A DNA stretch of 64,000 nucleotides from assembly GCF_037042905.1 (NCBI RefSeq), contig NC_087257.1:11506001-11570000 (forward strand), given 5' to 3'. The notes under the pieces are model-generated. The model worked only from the letters and a program-made list of their open reading frames with translations. It was not told the origin of the DNA and searched no databases. This stretch comes from Lytechinus pictus (Eukaryota > Echinodermata > Echinoidea > Temnopleuroida > Toxopneustidae). This document shows positions 26,241-37,700 of the stretch, piece after piece. Each line of letters opens with the position of its first letter. The first letter of the stretch is position 1. Position numbers and translations under genes: made by a program.

Positions 26241-27224
26241 ATGCCCTATTGTAACAGACAAGCAGGACTGTCCACAACAATGGATGCAGTCAAGTGTTTT
26301 ACAATTGTGTTTTTTCTTGGACTGTGCCTTGGACATGATAATGGTCAGCATTTTATCAAACATGTACTTAAGCCTACATGTACTGTACCACAACCGTTCT
26401 TGTCCACTTCTGCATGTGTTAGGAGATTCTACGGTAGACGAATTAACTATTACCCGAATTCAGATGCTTCTTACCAAATATCCCTTTTGAAGGATGGCGA
26501 TATTAGTCCTAATCCTGGGCCTGATGTTGGTTGCGGCAGCTGTGATACAGCGCCAAAGACTATTACCTATACCAGGGAACAGTTGTATGATGTCGCCCAT
26601 CATGATATTTGCCACCAGCGTCTATCTCCTGTACTGTGGAAGAAGCTTACTACCCTTGGAATCTCGCACAAGAAGAGAACAAAACGTAGTAAGAGAACAT
26701 GGATGAAAAGGAGGAATAAGATCTTGCGATCATCTTTATCCACTTTCCCGGATGATAAATCTCCTACTAAAGACACTTCATTGACCTGCATTTCATCTGG
26801 TGAGGCAGACTTTAGTCTTGTATGTAATAAAGGTCTGAAGAAAGGAAATCAGACTGTAATTGGCCTTTGGAATGCACGTTCTTTGAGCAATAAAACAGTG
26901 TGCACATGTGATATAATCCTGGATAACAACCTTGACGTACTAGTTGTCACAGAGTCATGGCTCACAGGAGATTGCAGGGATGACACTGTTATAGCTGACT
27001 TAAAGTCAACGCTTCCCAATTATGAAATCCTACATTGTCCTCGAAAGACCTCTAGAGGAGGAGGCATATGTGTCATCCATCGATCATCTGCCACCACATC
27101 CGTAAAGAAATACACAAGTTTTCATCTTTCGAGCTCCTGGACCTTAGCATCCGTTTCTTACCGTCGTCAGTTCTGCATCTGTATGCAGTTTATCGACCGC
27201 CACCTTCTTCTTCGAACAAACTGA
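26241..27224 (+). CDS. LINE polyprotein, N-terminal part with endonuclease start
   Basis: 327 codons. Residues about 18-32 are hydrophobic (CFTIVFFLGLCLG), signal-like. Near residue 84-94 is DGDISPNPGP, which resembles the ribosome-skipping 2A motif (D-V/I-E-x-N-P-G-P) except that E is S. A basic linker (KKRTKRSKRTWMKRR) follows. From about residue 207 the APE endonuclease begins, with GLWNARSL and the catalytic-Glu segment VVTESWL, then GGGICVIHRS. From about 27130 the reading continues in the next frame, so the last about 30 codons are out of register with the family. This indicates a one-base deletion or a programmed shift. Confidence 0.75.
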   Translation: MPYCNRQAGLSTTMDAVKCFTIVFFLGLCLGHDNGQHFIKHVLKPTCTVPQPFLSTSACVRRFYGRRINYYPNSDASYQISLLKDGDISPNPGPDVGCGSCDTAPKTITYTREQLYDVAHHDICHQRLSPVLWKKLTTLGISHKKRTKRSKRTWMKRRNKILRSSLSTFPDDKSPTKDTSLTCISSGEADFSLVCNKGLKKGNQTVIGLWNARSLSNKTVCTCDIILDNNLDVLVVTESWLTGDCRDDTVIADLKSTLPNYEILHCPRKTSRGGGICVIHRSSATTSVKKYTSFHLSSSWTLASVSYRRQFCICMQFIDRHLLLRTN

Positions 27225-29722
27225 CTTGCGGAATGTTCACATCTGAATTCTTCACTCTCTTGGAGTCTGCAGCTATCGATGATAATTGTCCCCTAATAGT
27301 TGGGGACTTCAACATTCATGTTGATAACACTAGTGCAAGCTATGTAAGAACCTTCCTTGGTTCTCTGGACTCACTTGGATTTCAGCAGCATGTTCAGGAG
27401 CCAACTCACCGTGCTGGACATACCATAGACTTAATCATTTCAAGGAGAGTTGATGACATAGTCTCTGGTATCCATCTTCTGTCCAACCTGCCTTCTGATC
27501 ATTCTGCTGTCATTGCAACAATTAAGACTGAAAGTTCTGGGAATCCAAGGAAGCGGATCACGTACAGGAAGTTACAGAGTATAGATATCTGCTCCTTCAG
27601 ACAAGACATTTTGAATTCATTAGTCATGTCTTTGTTATCGTCTTGTCCTACAGCATCTGTAAACATGTATAATATGAAATTGTTGGATCTCCTCAATAAG
27701 CATGCTCCTGTAGAAAGTAAGGTCATCACAATCAAGCCCAAAGCTCCATGGTATAGTGAAGAAATCAAGGAAGCGAAGAGGTGCAGACGTCGTGCTGAGC
27801 GACTGATGCTGAAATCTGGACTTTGTATTCATAAACAGCTTTACAAGCAGGAATGTGACTCTTACTACAGTAAACTCTTTGAGGCTAAGTCAAGCTACTT
27901 CAAAGGTGAGATCGCGGGATCAGATTCAAAGCAGCTGTTCCAGATCGTGAAGAAATTGTCTTCACCTCTGCAGTCCACCACATTTCCTGATCATGACTCT
28001 GATGAGGACCTTGCCAACAGATTTGGGGAGTTCTTCGAGAATAAGGTCGCGTCTATCATTTCTTCATTCAACGTCCCTTTTTCTGATGATCTATTACTGC
28101 CTTCTCAGACTGGGATTTCACATGACTCCAACCTTTCAGAATTTGACCTTGTTTCTGAAATGCAGGTTAAGCGTGTCATCAAGTCACTTCCTTCGAAATC
28201 TTGTAGCTTGGATCCCCTCCCAACTTGGCTAGTGAAGGCATGCCTCGACGAACTCCTGCCTGTTATAACTCTCATCATGAACCTTTCCTTATCATCTGGT
28301 GTTGTTCCTGAGTCTTTTAAAACAGCCTGTGTTTTGCCACTTTTGAAAAAACCAAGCCTGGAAACTAATGATTTCAAGAACTACAGACCTATTGCTAATT
28401 TGCCATTTCTTAGTAAAGTTCTTGAAAGAATTGTTGCTGCTCAGCTCCGAACTCACCTTGATGAAAAAGGGCTGTTTCCACCAAATCAGTCAGCTTATCG
28501 CCACTTTCATTCTACTGAAACGGCCCTGTTAAAGGTTCAGAATGATCTTCTGCTTGCTGTGGATAAAGGACAAGAGGCTGTTCTTATCCTTTTGGATTAC
28601 TCAGCTGCGTTTGACACGCTGGACCATGGTGTTCTTCTTCAACGTTTGGAACATGATTACGGCTTCAGTGGAACTGTTCTTCTTTGGTTGGAATCCTACC
28701 TTGCCAGACGAAGCCATAAGGTTGTCGTGAATGGTTCATTTTCTAAACCCTTTTCTCTGCCCTATGGTGTCCCGCAAGGCTCCGTTATCGGACCTCTCTT
28801 GTATATCCTATATACTGGTCCTTTAGGAAGGATTATCAACTCTCATACAGGTATCCAGTATACTACCTATGCTGATGATACTCAGATATATCTCACCATG
28901 AAGCCAGCGGATCGAGGAGTTGCTGTTCAAAGACTGTCTGCCTGTATTGCTGATATCAAGCGTTGGTCATTCGACAACAAGGTTCAGCTCAATGAACTAA
29001 AAACTGAGATGCTGCATGTTTTCTCTAGGTTTAGGAGTTCAGGTCATTTACCTTGTTTAGATTTTCTCGCTGGAAATATCAGTGGTTCAGATACTGTAAG
29101 GGATCTTGGAGTTATTATTGATAACAACTTGACTCTTAACCAGCATATCAGAAATGTTTGTCGTTGTGCATCATGGGGTATTTGTAAGATAGGGAAGTTA
29201 AGAAAGTATCTTGATAAATCATCTACTGAACGTATAGTACATGCCTTTGTATCATCCCATTTAGATTATTGTAATGCTTTACTTGCTGGTTTACCTCAAT
29301 CTAGTATAGCCCCCCTTCAAAGAATTCAAAATACTGCAGCTAGATTGGTAACCCTCACTAAGAAATTTGAACATATCACCCCTATTCTCTACTCCCTCCA
29401 TTGGCTTCAGGTTCATAATAGAATTATTTTCAAGCTCCTTCTCCTTGTCTATAAAATCATCCATGGTCTCGCCCCATCCTACCTTCAAAATCTTATCTCT
29501 CTCTGTCACTCATCCTCTGCAACTCAACGTCTCCGATCTTCTTCTACTGCTCACCTTCGACTATCTCTAGGACCCCGCACTTTTACCCGTTATGGCGATC
29601 GTGCTTTTTCTGCTCTTGCCCCTAAACTCTGGAACAATCTCCCCATCTCCATCCGTAATGCATCCACTGTCGAATCTTTCAAAACACTCCTCAAATCTTA
29701 CCTCTTTAAGCAGTCCTCTTAA
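27068..29722 (+). CDS. LINE polyprotein, endonuclease end plus reverse transcriptase
   Basis: An 884-codon open stretch; real homology begins near 27125. The endonuclease end shows VYRPP, VGDFNIH and SDHSAVI. The reverse transcriptase follows with YRPIANLPFLSKVLERI (about residue 438), LLDYSAAFDTLDH (about 508), GVPQGSVIGPLLY (about 567), catalytic YADDTQIY (about 600) and a C-terminal RTFTRYGDRAFSALAPKLWN block, ending TAA-proximal at 29722. All RT active-site aspartates are present and the frame is otherwise uninterrupted over 2.6 kb, so the copy is young. It overlaps the upstream frame by 157 bp. The first ATG here is unlikely to be the natural start. Confidence 0.88.
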   Translation: MCHPSIICHHIRKEIHKFSSFELLDLSIRFLPSSVLHLYAVYRPPPSSSNKLTCGMFTSEFFTLLESAAIDDNCPLIVGDFNIHVDNTSASYVRTFLGSLDSLGFQQHVQEPTHRAGHTIDLIISRRVDDIVSGIHLLSNLPSDHSAVIATIKTESSGNPRKRITYRKLQSIDICSFRQDILNSLVMSLLSSCPTASVNMYNMKLLDLLNKHAPVESKVITIKPKAPWYSEEIKEAKRCRRRAERLMLKSGLCIHKQLYKQECDSYYSKLFEAKSSYFKGEIAGSDSKQLFQIVKKLSSPLQSTTFPDHDSDEDLANRFGEFFENKVASIISSFNVPFSDDLLLPSQTGISHDSNLSEFDLVSEMQVKRVIKSLPSKSCSLDPLPTWLVKACLDELLPVITLIMNLSLSSGVVPESFKTACVLPLLKKPSLETNDFKNYRPIANLPFLSKVLERIVAAQLRTHLDEKGLFPPNQSAYRHFHSTETALLKVQNDLLLAVDKGQEAVLILLDYSAAFDTLDHGVLLQRLEHDYGFSGTVLLWLESYLARRSHKVVVNGSFSKPFSLPYGVPQGSVIGPLLYILYTGPLGRIINSHTGIQYTTYADDTQIYLTMKPADRGVAVQRLSACIADIKRWSFDNKVQLNELKTEMLHVFSRFRSSGHLPCLDFLAGNISGSDTVRDLGVIIDNNLTLNQHIRNVCRCASWGICKIGKLRKYLDKSSTERIVHAFVSSHLDYCNALLAGLPQSSIAPLQRIQNTAARLVTLTKKFEHITPILYSLHWLQVHNRIIFKLLLLVYKIIHGLAPSYLQNLISLCHSSSATQRLRSSSTAHLRLSLGPRTFTRYGDRAFSALAPKLWNNLPISIRNASTVESFKTLLKSYLFKQSS

Positions 29723-29778
29723 TTCCATATCCTGTTCTCTTTCACTGTATTTTGCTACCTCTTTTTTCTCTTTCCAAT

Positions 29779-29846
29779 GCGCTTAGAAACTGTTGTATTA
29801 AGCGCTATATAAATGTTAATTATTATTATTATTATTATTATTATTA
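29779..29846 (+). repeat. LINE 3' tail shared with SINE
   Basis: GCGCTTAGAAAC, AAGCGCTATATAAATG and (ATT)n. The SINE at 18914-18982 has GCGCTTAGAGAC, AAGCGCTATATAAATG and (ATT)n in the same order and similar spacing. Confidence 0.8.
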
Positions 29847-30035
29847 AGTCCTTTTTGCTTGCTTACTTTCGTTTACTCTTTATTTCTTTCATTATTTTCT
29901 GCTTTGTTCCTTTCATCTTTTTTTTTTTATTTCTGCTTCATTCTGACACCTTTCTGTCTATTTACTTTCTTTCTTCATATTTTATTCTTTATTCGTACCT
30001 GCTTTATTTACTTTTTTCTTTCTTTATTTGGTGCA
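29847..30035 (+). repeat. Polypyrimidine tract, right part
   Basis: It continues the T/C-rich composition of 24740-25948 after the LINE, consistent with insertion into the tract. No clear target-site duplication was identified. Confidence 0.6.
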
Positions 30036-30364
30036 CGTCTCGAAATAATAATCAGTCATTGCGTATAAAATGCCTATTTCGCGCAATGCGCCAGAAACAG
30101 TGTACGCACAGCGCCCATGATATTCTCTTGACATAAGGAACGCTTCTATTGGTTAAACCGCCAATTTAAAGCGCATTTTGATTGGTAATATCCTAAAAAT
30201 GGGCGTGTTGGAGATAAGAAGGAGGCAGTCCTTACAAAGATAAGAACACGTTAAGAAGATTTTCAGAATACCGATTTGCAATGATTTTAGCGTCTTCTTA
30301 TCTCAATGAGATAAGATAAAAGATAAGAACAAAGATAAGAACGTTTTCAGAATACCACCCCTGG

Positions 30365-31235
30365 AGTCCAGATAAAACACTTCCATAGCGATTGCACGGA
30401 ATAGGTAATTTCTACAAAATCTAATCAAATTGTTCCATATCAAATTTCACTTACCGCTATATTGATCGATATGATTATGAAGTCCATTTGGTGACTTTTT
30501 TAGCACTCTGTTCCTCATCTTTTCTTGCTCTTGACGTCGCTGCCTGTTGATACCACGACAACATAAATTTTTGGCCTAAAGAGGGCACGTGATTTATACT
30601 CCTATAAAAGACATGGCAAGGGAAAGATTAGGCACCAAACTTAAGTCTAAACCATTTTACATGCAAGTCGACGCAAAGCACTATGCGAAGTCCATGAAGT
30701 GTCCAATCTTTTTATTGTATAGACTTTGGTAGACTGTATTCTGATTTTGAATGAAATTCAGTCAAATGCTCCGTCACAACACACACACAGCTGAAACACA
30801 CGACCACACACAGAGTTAGCGTTAGCCTTGAGGACTTCGTGATGATATCTTTTAATATTTTGACATACCGGTATACTTATTCATCACGAAGCATTGAAAC
30901 CCTTCCCATACATGCCTATGCAAGACCTATACACCCGGATGGATTTCCCTAGGAAATCATCCTTTAAGATAGAAATCACATATATTTGTTTGATTTTATT
31001 GATCTATACACCTTCATCCGCCTCATGCGGATGAAGGTGCAAAAATTATAAATATGAAAAATGACAGGTTTCTTACCAGACAGATCTCGTGTAAATCCCT
31101 CGATCCATTCGTAAACACCGCACATACAATAGTCTTGACCCTTGAACCGCTTCGTTATGACATACCTTCGATAAAGGGATGTTACAAAATACCGTTTTGA
31201 AGAACAATTTACAGATAAAAATTATTATTTAACAA
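30365..31235. other. Upstream region of QTMAN with a short hairpin
   Basis: A perfect 13-bp-arm hairpin CACCTTCATCCGC/GCGGATGAAGGTG lies at 31009-31039. Nothing else was recognised. Confidence 0.4.
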
Positions 31236-31237
31236 AA

Positions 31238-31310
31238 AATAAAATTTGAAACTTGATTATAAATAATTATTATTACAATAATTATTTATAATCAAGTTTT
31301 AAATTTTATG
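31238..31310. repeat. AT-rich hairpin about 190 bp before the QTMAN start
   Basis: AAATTTGAAACTTGATTATA and its near-perfect inverse form arms of about 32 bp around a short loop near 31272. It may be a relic of a small palindromic element. Confidence 0.6.
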
Positions 31311-31352
31311 TTGGTGCTTGAAAGTCTGAGTACTCTATCTCTGGCAGCTATT

Positions 31353-31428
31353 TTTCCCGCCTTATTTTGGTCCCAGTGCCCCCTAGAGTGAGTACTGAAC
31401 TGTACTCTGTAAACGGTAAAGCGGGAAA
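31353..31428 (+). promoter_or_regulatory. Two inverted E2F-like sites in the putative QTMAN promoter
   Basis: TTTCCCGC at 31353-31360 and its inverse GCGGGAAA at 31421-31428 match the E2F consensus TTTSSCGC, 72-147 bp before the ATG. Whether transcription starts here is not shown by the sequence. Confidence 0.3.
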
Positions 31429-31499
31429 ATGGTAAAAGCTACAGTAAATTAGACAGTTATTTTTCTTTTGTTTCTATTCCATTTACACATTGACCAGCC

Positions 31500-31708
31500 A
31501 TGTCTGCAGATTCCAGAAAAGAAGACAATCGAGGAGTACTGCTGTTGGAACCATTCTATGGTGGCTCTCATCGTCAGCTCATTGATCTCTTACATGAGAG
31601 TATCCCAGAATGCACTTTGTTTACCTTGCCAGCTTCCAAGTGGCACTGGAGAGCAAGGACATCGGCCCTATACTTCTCTGCTGAAGTACCTTACGATCAC
31701 TCATTCAG
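31500..31708 (+). CDS. QTMAN: QTMAN exon 1
   Basis: The ATG at 31500 gives [20 protein letters not shown] then GGSHRQL, the conserved N-terminal block. The extra 12 or so residues before [10 protein letters not shown] are not conserved. The donor CAG|GTATCC leaves phase 2. A 5' UTR exon cannot be excluded. Confidence 0.88.
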
Positions 31709-34700
31709 GTATCCTGGCAAACTTTCACTGATTCTCTTGTTATAAGCTACTGAAATCTGTGCATCTGATTGTCTCAGAGTAAATTTATCATTGAGAAACA
31801 CTCCAGTGGCGTGTTGCTGGAGCCCCTGATCTCTGCCAATTTGAGAAATGGTTTTTCATCTTAAAGCTGCTGTTTTAATAGTGCTGATTGATATATTTGA
31901 TTTCAGTGTTAGTCAATTATCGCCAGCAAACTATTGGTTATACCTCGGTCACATTTGCTCTACGGCGAGTCAAAATCAGCCGTTTTATTCATTTTTATTC
32001 GAACCACCTAAAAAGCTGGTCCAAACAATGTTAAAACGGCTGTTTTCCACTTGCTGTACGGCCGCTGTAGAACAAATGTGACCGAGGTATTAGTTATAAT
32101 GAAATATCTCGCCCAGTCTGAAAATTCATTGTATATTTCATTTCCAATAATGAGCTGTAATTCTATGAGAGCAGGGAAGGGGCAAATAATGCTTTATCAG
32201 TGCTTGTCCATGAATGGGCATTTGGGTACCAACTTACTAACCTCAGAGTTGGCTTAAAACAATATAAAGCAGCATTTTGGGTCAATAAATACTGATTAAC
32301 CTTTTATGATTTTGGTTATATCTTGTTAGCTCAATATATCACAAAAATAATTTTGTCAATATTGCATAATTACGATAATAATGAAATATTGTCCTGCACC
32401 GGCTGCATGCACTATGTACAAATTATCACTGAAAAGTTTTCCCTTGAGCAATCAGTGGTTCAGATTTTGATAGATTATGATGACTGTTATTCCTAAACTT
32501 GATGAAGTAATCCGGGCTAAGTTATTCGAGAATCTTAGAAGTCATAACATATATTGGTAGGTTATATCATGATATCAAATATTATTTGGGAAAATTTGAT
32601 AATTCTTACAAATAGGGTAACTAAGTCCATGTTTGCAAAAAGGTTAAAATGCCCTGCCACTTAGAATATATTTGTTTTTTTTCTTTTATTTGTTCCTAGT
32701 GTTCTGTTTGCAAGCTCCGTCCTGAACCTCGCAGAGCTGGTTGCCTTGAGACCTGACCTAGCAAGGATCAGGAAAATCCTGTACTTCCATGAGAACCAGT
32801 TAGTTTATCCAGTCCAGAAACACAAGGACAGGGACTTCCAGTATGGTTACAACCAAATACTTTCATGGTAAATTGTGATGATATCCCAGGGCCCCGTCTT
32901 ACAAAGAGTCATGATTGATCCGATCAACCTCAACTGTATGGAAATCCATCAACGTCATAATTTTTTCTACAGAAAATGTGCACAATGTCCTTTGTAAACA
33001 AAGATAAGCACAGTTAATTTTCAAGTAAAAAATTGAATGAATGAATTTACCTCATAGTTAGAAATATTTTGAATAAACATGCATAATAGATGTTGACGTT
33101 GCTGGCCATCCATAGTTGTGATTGATCCGATCCATCGCAAATCTTTGTAAGACGGGGCCCAGGGGTTACTACTCATACTCAAGATCATGTATTATCTTCA
33201 GGGCAGGGTGAAGACTGACTGTGTGCACGTACAGTGAAAGCTGTCACAAAGTTACCAAAAATGAGGAAAAATTATGTACTTTCAACAGCCTGGAATCCTG
33301 GATATGTGTAAAAGAGTATTTCACCCTATCATGAAAATGGGATATTTGAGGCATTATTAGGGGAAAACATGGGAAAATACTAGTTAAGGGACTAGTAATG
33401 TAAGATTCTTTCAGATCATAGGATGGTTGTTTAGGGTATGTTTCGAAAGTCCATGTATGAACATGGTGTTGGCCTTGTTATGGCATTGTGGCAGAGTTTC
33501 CTTGGCTCTTGATCTATTCTAGCCTAGGTGCCTGGTTCACTTCTTCATTAACACTTTCATTCATCCAGGCTTACCTGCAAGTAAGAGGTTTGCTCAATAT
33601 TTGACAACAAAGAGTTTACAATGCAGAAGGCAGATGTTTGTATGGCACTCAGAGTATATCTGTGCTGTCAGTGTTTTTCCGTCTTGCAACTAACCATGTT
33701 GATTTTTAGGACACAATGTACTCTTGTTAAAGGTCAAGTCCACCTCAGAAAAATGTTGATTTGAATCAATAGAGAAAAATCAGACAAGCACAATGCTGAA
33801 AATTTCATCAAAATCGGATGTAAAATAAGAAAGTTATGACATTTCAAAGTTTCGCTTATTTTTAACAAAATAGTTATATGAACGAGCCAGTTACATCCAA
33901 ATGAGAGAGTCGATGATGTCACTCACTCACTATTTCTTTTGTTTTTTATTGTTTGAATTATACAATATTTCAATTTTTACGAATTTGATGATTAGGACCT
34001 CCTTGCCTGAAGCACAACAATGTTAAAATAATGGAATTCCATGTGCCAGGGAGGAATGAAACTTCATTTCACATGACAATGACGAGAAAATCAGAATATT
34101 TCATATTTCATATAATAAAATACAAAAGAAATAGTGAGTGAGTGATGTCATCAGTTCCCTCATTTGCATACCGACCGAGATGTGCATATAACTGTTTTGT
34201 GAAATGAAGCGAAAGTATAAAATGTCATAACTTTTTTATTTTACATCCGATTTTGATGAAATTTTCAGTGTTATGCTTGTTGAATTTTTCTCTTTTTATT
34301 CAAATCAAGTTTTTGTTGGGGTGGACTTGTCCTTTAATGTAGTGAAAAAATATCACATCGTCATTGAGACCTTTTCATTGCTGGATGGATGGAAGCCTGT
34401 CATGTATGAACTTGTATATAAACCCCCAAAAAACATATCATTTCAATTGAAAAAAAATTGCTCTTTTTCAACCGATTTTATGGTAATTGGAATTAGCAGT
34501 GTGGTGCAATTACTTCCTTGCTTTGTGATCATAATTGAACTTATATCCTTCATTTACAGCCTCGTTGCAGATGTTATTGTCTTCAATTCGTATTACAACC
34601 AAGAGAGTTCCCTGACATCCATTGATTCTTTCTTGAAATTGATGCCAAATAGGCCAAAAAAGCTTGCTGAGAGGATTCGTCCAAAGTGCCAAGTCCTGTA

Positions 34701-37700
34701 CTTTCCCCTTGATTTCCCTCCCGTCCTGCCTAGCAAGGCACCAGAGCCAGACATGACTGTTCCTTCTGGCAAATACTCTGACACACCCGTCTGCCATGAT
34801 GTCGGGAGCGGACATTCTTCAGAACATACCCCTGATCAGAGCGTCTGGTCACCAGATTGCAAGCCATCAAGTTCTGCAGCAAAAGTAACAAGTTGTGCAG
34901 GTGGTGGGTGTAGCCCTGTACAGCCTGGACTGATGATAGACACAGCATATTGGGGTCATCTAGGGGAAGGGGATTTCAGAAGAAAAGAATATGGGATGAC
35001 CTTTGATGACCTGCAGGACAACCGTGTTTCATCTCGTGTCTCAGTGGACAATCCAGGAAGTCCTGCAGGAAGAGCAATGAAATTGCAGCAATCAAAAGAA
35101 ATGTTTGCTCTGAGGGTTCATGTAATAGATTCTGTAGACCATGCTTCTTTCCCAAAACAGGAAGATTGGAATGAAATAGATGAGCAATCTTTTGATGACC
35201 AAAAGGGCATTCCTGTCTTATTTCAGAATTCCTTGGAATCTTCAGAAGTGGGACGATCTTCACAGGATTCAAAGGAAATGAGCTGTGCATCAAGAATACC
35301 TGTAACAAATACCACAGCTCCTGCTAATGTATTCAACCAGGAAGATACCAATGAAGACACAATCACTGATGTTTTACCAGATTGTAGTACATTTACAGAA
35401 CAATGTGACAGTATCTGTCAGGGAATAGAAAAAACAAAAATAGCCTCAGTAGGTCCTTATAGCGGAGGTAGTTGTTGCCATGCTAGCACAGATGAGAAGC
35501 GAGTTGGTGATTGCAGCTCTGTCAAGGATGGAAATGACAATGGACGGAGCATTCGACCACTACATATTCTTTGGCCTCATAGATGGTAAGATATAAGAAA
35601 GTGATGAAGTGATGTTACCTCATCAAATGTTTGTGTTGCTTCTTTTTGCAGGAATCTCACTAGTAAAAAGGCACTTTGTGTCTTTTCATAGTGGCTTTCA
35701 TGCCTACCCATTGTGTTTGTGTGCAAATTGGTAATGGAAGGCCGTTTGTGGGATTCCTGCACAAAAATCTAGGCCCTGACTCTAGAAAAGGTACCAATCT
35801 TTCATTGCAAAATTCACTCTTTGAAAGGTAAATGACTGTTGTTGAAACAGGCAATTAATCTAAAGAGCAAAGGTGACTATTCATAGCCCTGAGGGAAGAG
35901 GGTCTTTTGCTATCTTTGATGCTAATCACCAAAAAATTCCTCATCAACGACCAACCAATCATCAAAAAGGGTTTGGTCATTCTGTTCAACTGAAAGGTCC
36001 TTGCAAACGCATCCTTTCAAGTTAACCTTTCATATCAGAGCTACCTGCCACCATAGAAAATCTTAGTTTCTCTTTATTTCTGAAAGTTTGGATTATTTAT
36101 CAAGTTGGATCTAAGCATGCCTTCTTTTTTGTTCCCTGTCTCTCTTTTTTTCTCAACTTGTGAATTTAGGGAACATGACAAGAATCCGGATCAATTCTTC
36201 TCTGTATTGTTTCAACTGCATGAGCAAGACTGTAGTTTTCATGTCTCTGTGTTGGGCGAAAGCTATCTGCAAGTTCCACGTGAGTGTACACTTAGTGTTA
36301 AAAAACAGATTTTTTGGCTGTAGATTGAAATTAATATCAACCTGGAAATACAGAAAGGGGGTAGAACACTTGTGTTGCAAGTAGCAGATTTACAGTGTTC
36401 TAGCAATGAAGGCTATCAACAATAAATTGCCGATTCGTCCATTGCCAACTCGTCCGCTCACCACGTGGTCTTCCTTCATTTTTAATGCCATTCCATCCAT
36501 CAACATTTCATCTAACAACCATTTGGTCCAATCATCACTTCGTCTAATCACCAGTTCGTCTATGACCATTTCATCTCATTACCAGTTGGTCTAATATTTG
36601 CTTGATTTTCATTAATGTTGGCCAATTAACCCTATCGTGACCATTGTCGCCAAATTGCGACAAGCGGCAACCCCGCGCCATTTACCAATGTCGCATTTTT
36701 GCGACGAGAATCAGTCCCTCCGAAAAAAAAGAATATTTCACAAACCAAACACCCCTACAAGTCGAGTTTGGTATCATCCGAATATGAGGCGCCGAATGTA
36801 CCAATATTATATAGAACAATTATTTGTTATATAATCATTATTCATTAAATAATAACTATTATTTATATATAATTTACATTTTATTTGTAAATAACTACTA
36901 TTATATAAAATATCATTTCTAATTATTTATATATAATTCCAAGTAATACTTCATTATTTGTAAATAATAATAGTTCGACATTCCATTATTTATAAATAAT
37001 GATTATTTGTTTTTCATTATTTATAAATAATGATTATTTGTTTTTCATTATTTATAAATAATGATTATTTGTTTTTCATTATTTATAAATAATGATTATT
37101 TGTTTTTCATTATTTATAAATAATGATTATTTGTTTTTCATTATTTACAAATAATGATTATTTGTTTTTCATTATTTATAAATAATGATTATTTGTTTTT
37201 CATTATTTATAAATAATTTGTTGAGTTTTCCATTATTTATAAATAATGATTATTTGTTAAATAATGAAATATCTACTTCATTATTTATAAATAATAATTT
37301 TGTTTCAATATCCCATTATTTATAAATAATCATTATTTATAAACAATTTTTACAGTTTGCCATTATATACAAATAATCATTATTTGGCATGCCCATTATT
37401 TATATACAAATAACCATTATTTATTAAATAATGCCATTATTTATTAAATAATGGAAAACTCGCTATAACATGCAAATGTGGGACCGCCCATGATATGAAT
37501 ATTCATGATGCGATTTCCTTTTTCGTGATTTTTCTTCACAAATTTTTGTCCATTTCCTCTTCATAATGACATTTCTTGAAGCAATTTTCTAGGGATATGG
37601 TCTGATTGTAATATTCTTCATTTTCTATATAACTTCGTCTTCGTAGAAATATCAAAAAGTGTAATTTTATACGATTTTTCCTACAGTTCACAATCCCCAT

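Larger units (their letters stand above)
25950..29846 (+). mobile_element. Near-complete CR1/L2-like LINE
   Basis: About 3.9 kb comprises a 5' UTR of about 290 bp, a coding region with an APE endonuclease and reverse transcriptase in two overlapping frames, a short 3' UTR (GCGCTTAGAAAC, GCGCTATATAAATG) and an (ATT)n tail at 29817-29846. It is inserted in the pyrimidine tract, which resumes on the right. The 5' edge is estimated from where the T-rich sequence ends. Confidence 0.88.
24373..30361. mobile_element. TIR-bounded composite block holding T-rich DNA and a LINE
   Basis: The left end GGGGCGGTATTCTGAAAAC is mirrored at the right end by GTTTTCAGAATACCACCCC. Both sides carry subterminal copies of GTATTCTGAAAACGTTCTTA and TTCTTATC motifs. 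At the left, internal copies near 24434 and 24591 suggest nested or duplicated ends. The block is 5.99 kb including the LINE, about 2.1 kb without it. No clear target duplication was seen. Confidence 0.55.

Noticed and set aside
34273..34559. Upstream extension of the QTMAN exon 3 open frame
   Set aside because: It reads through a MITE and past a good acceptor; the family alignment starts exactly after 34559.
36984..37230. Regular 31-bp repeats resembling a CRISPR array
   Set aside because: Units are contiguous without unique spacers, AT-only, and mirrored in the other foldback arm; eukaryotic context.
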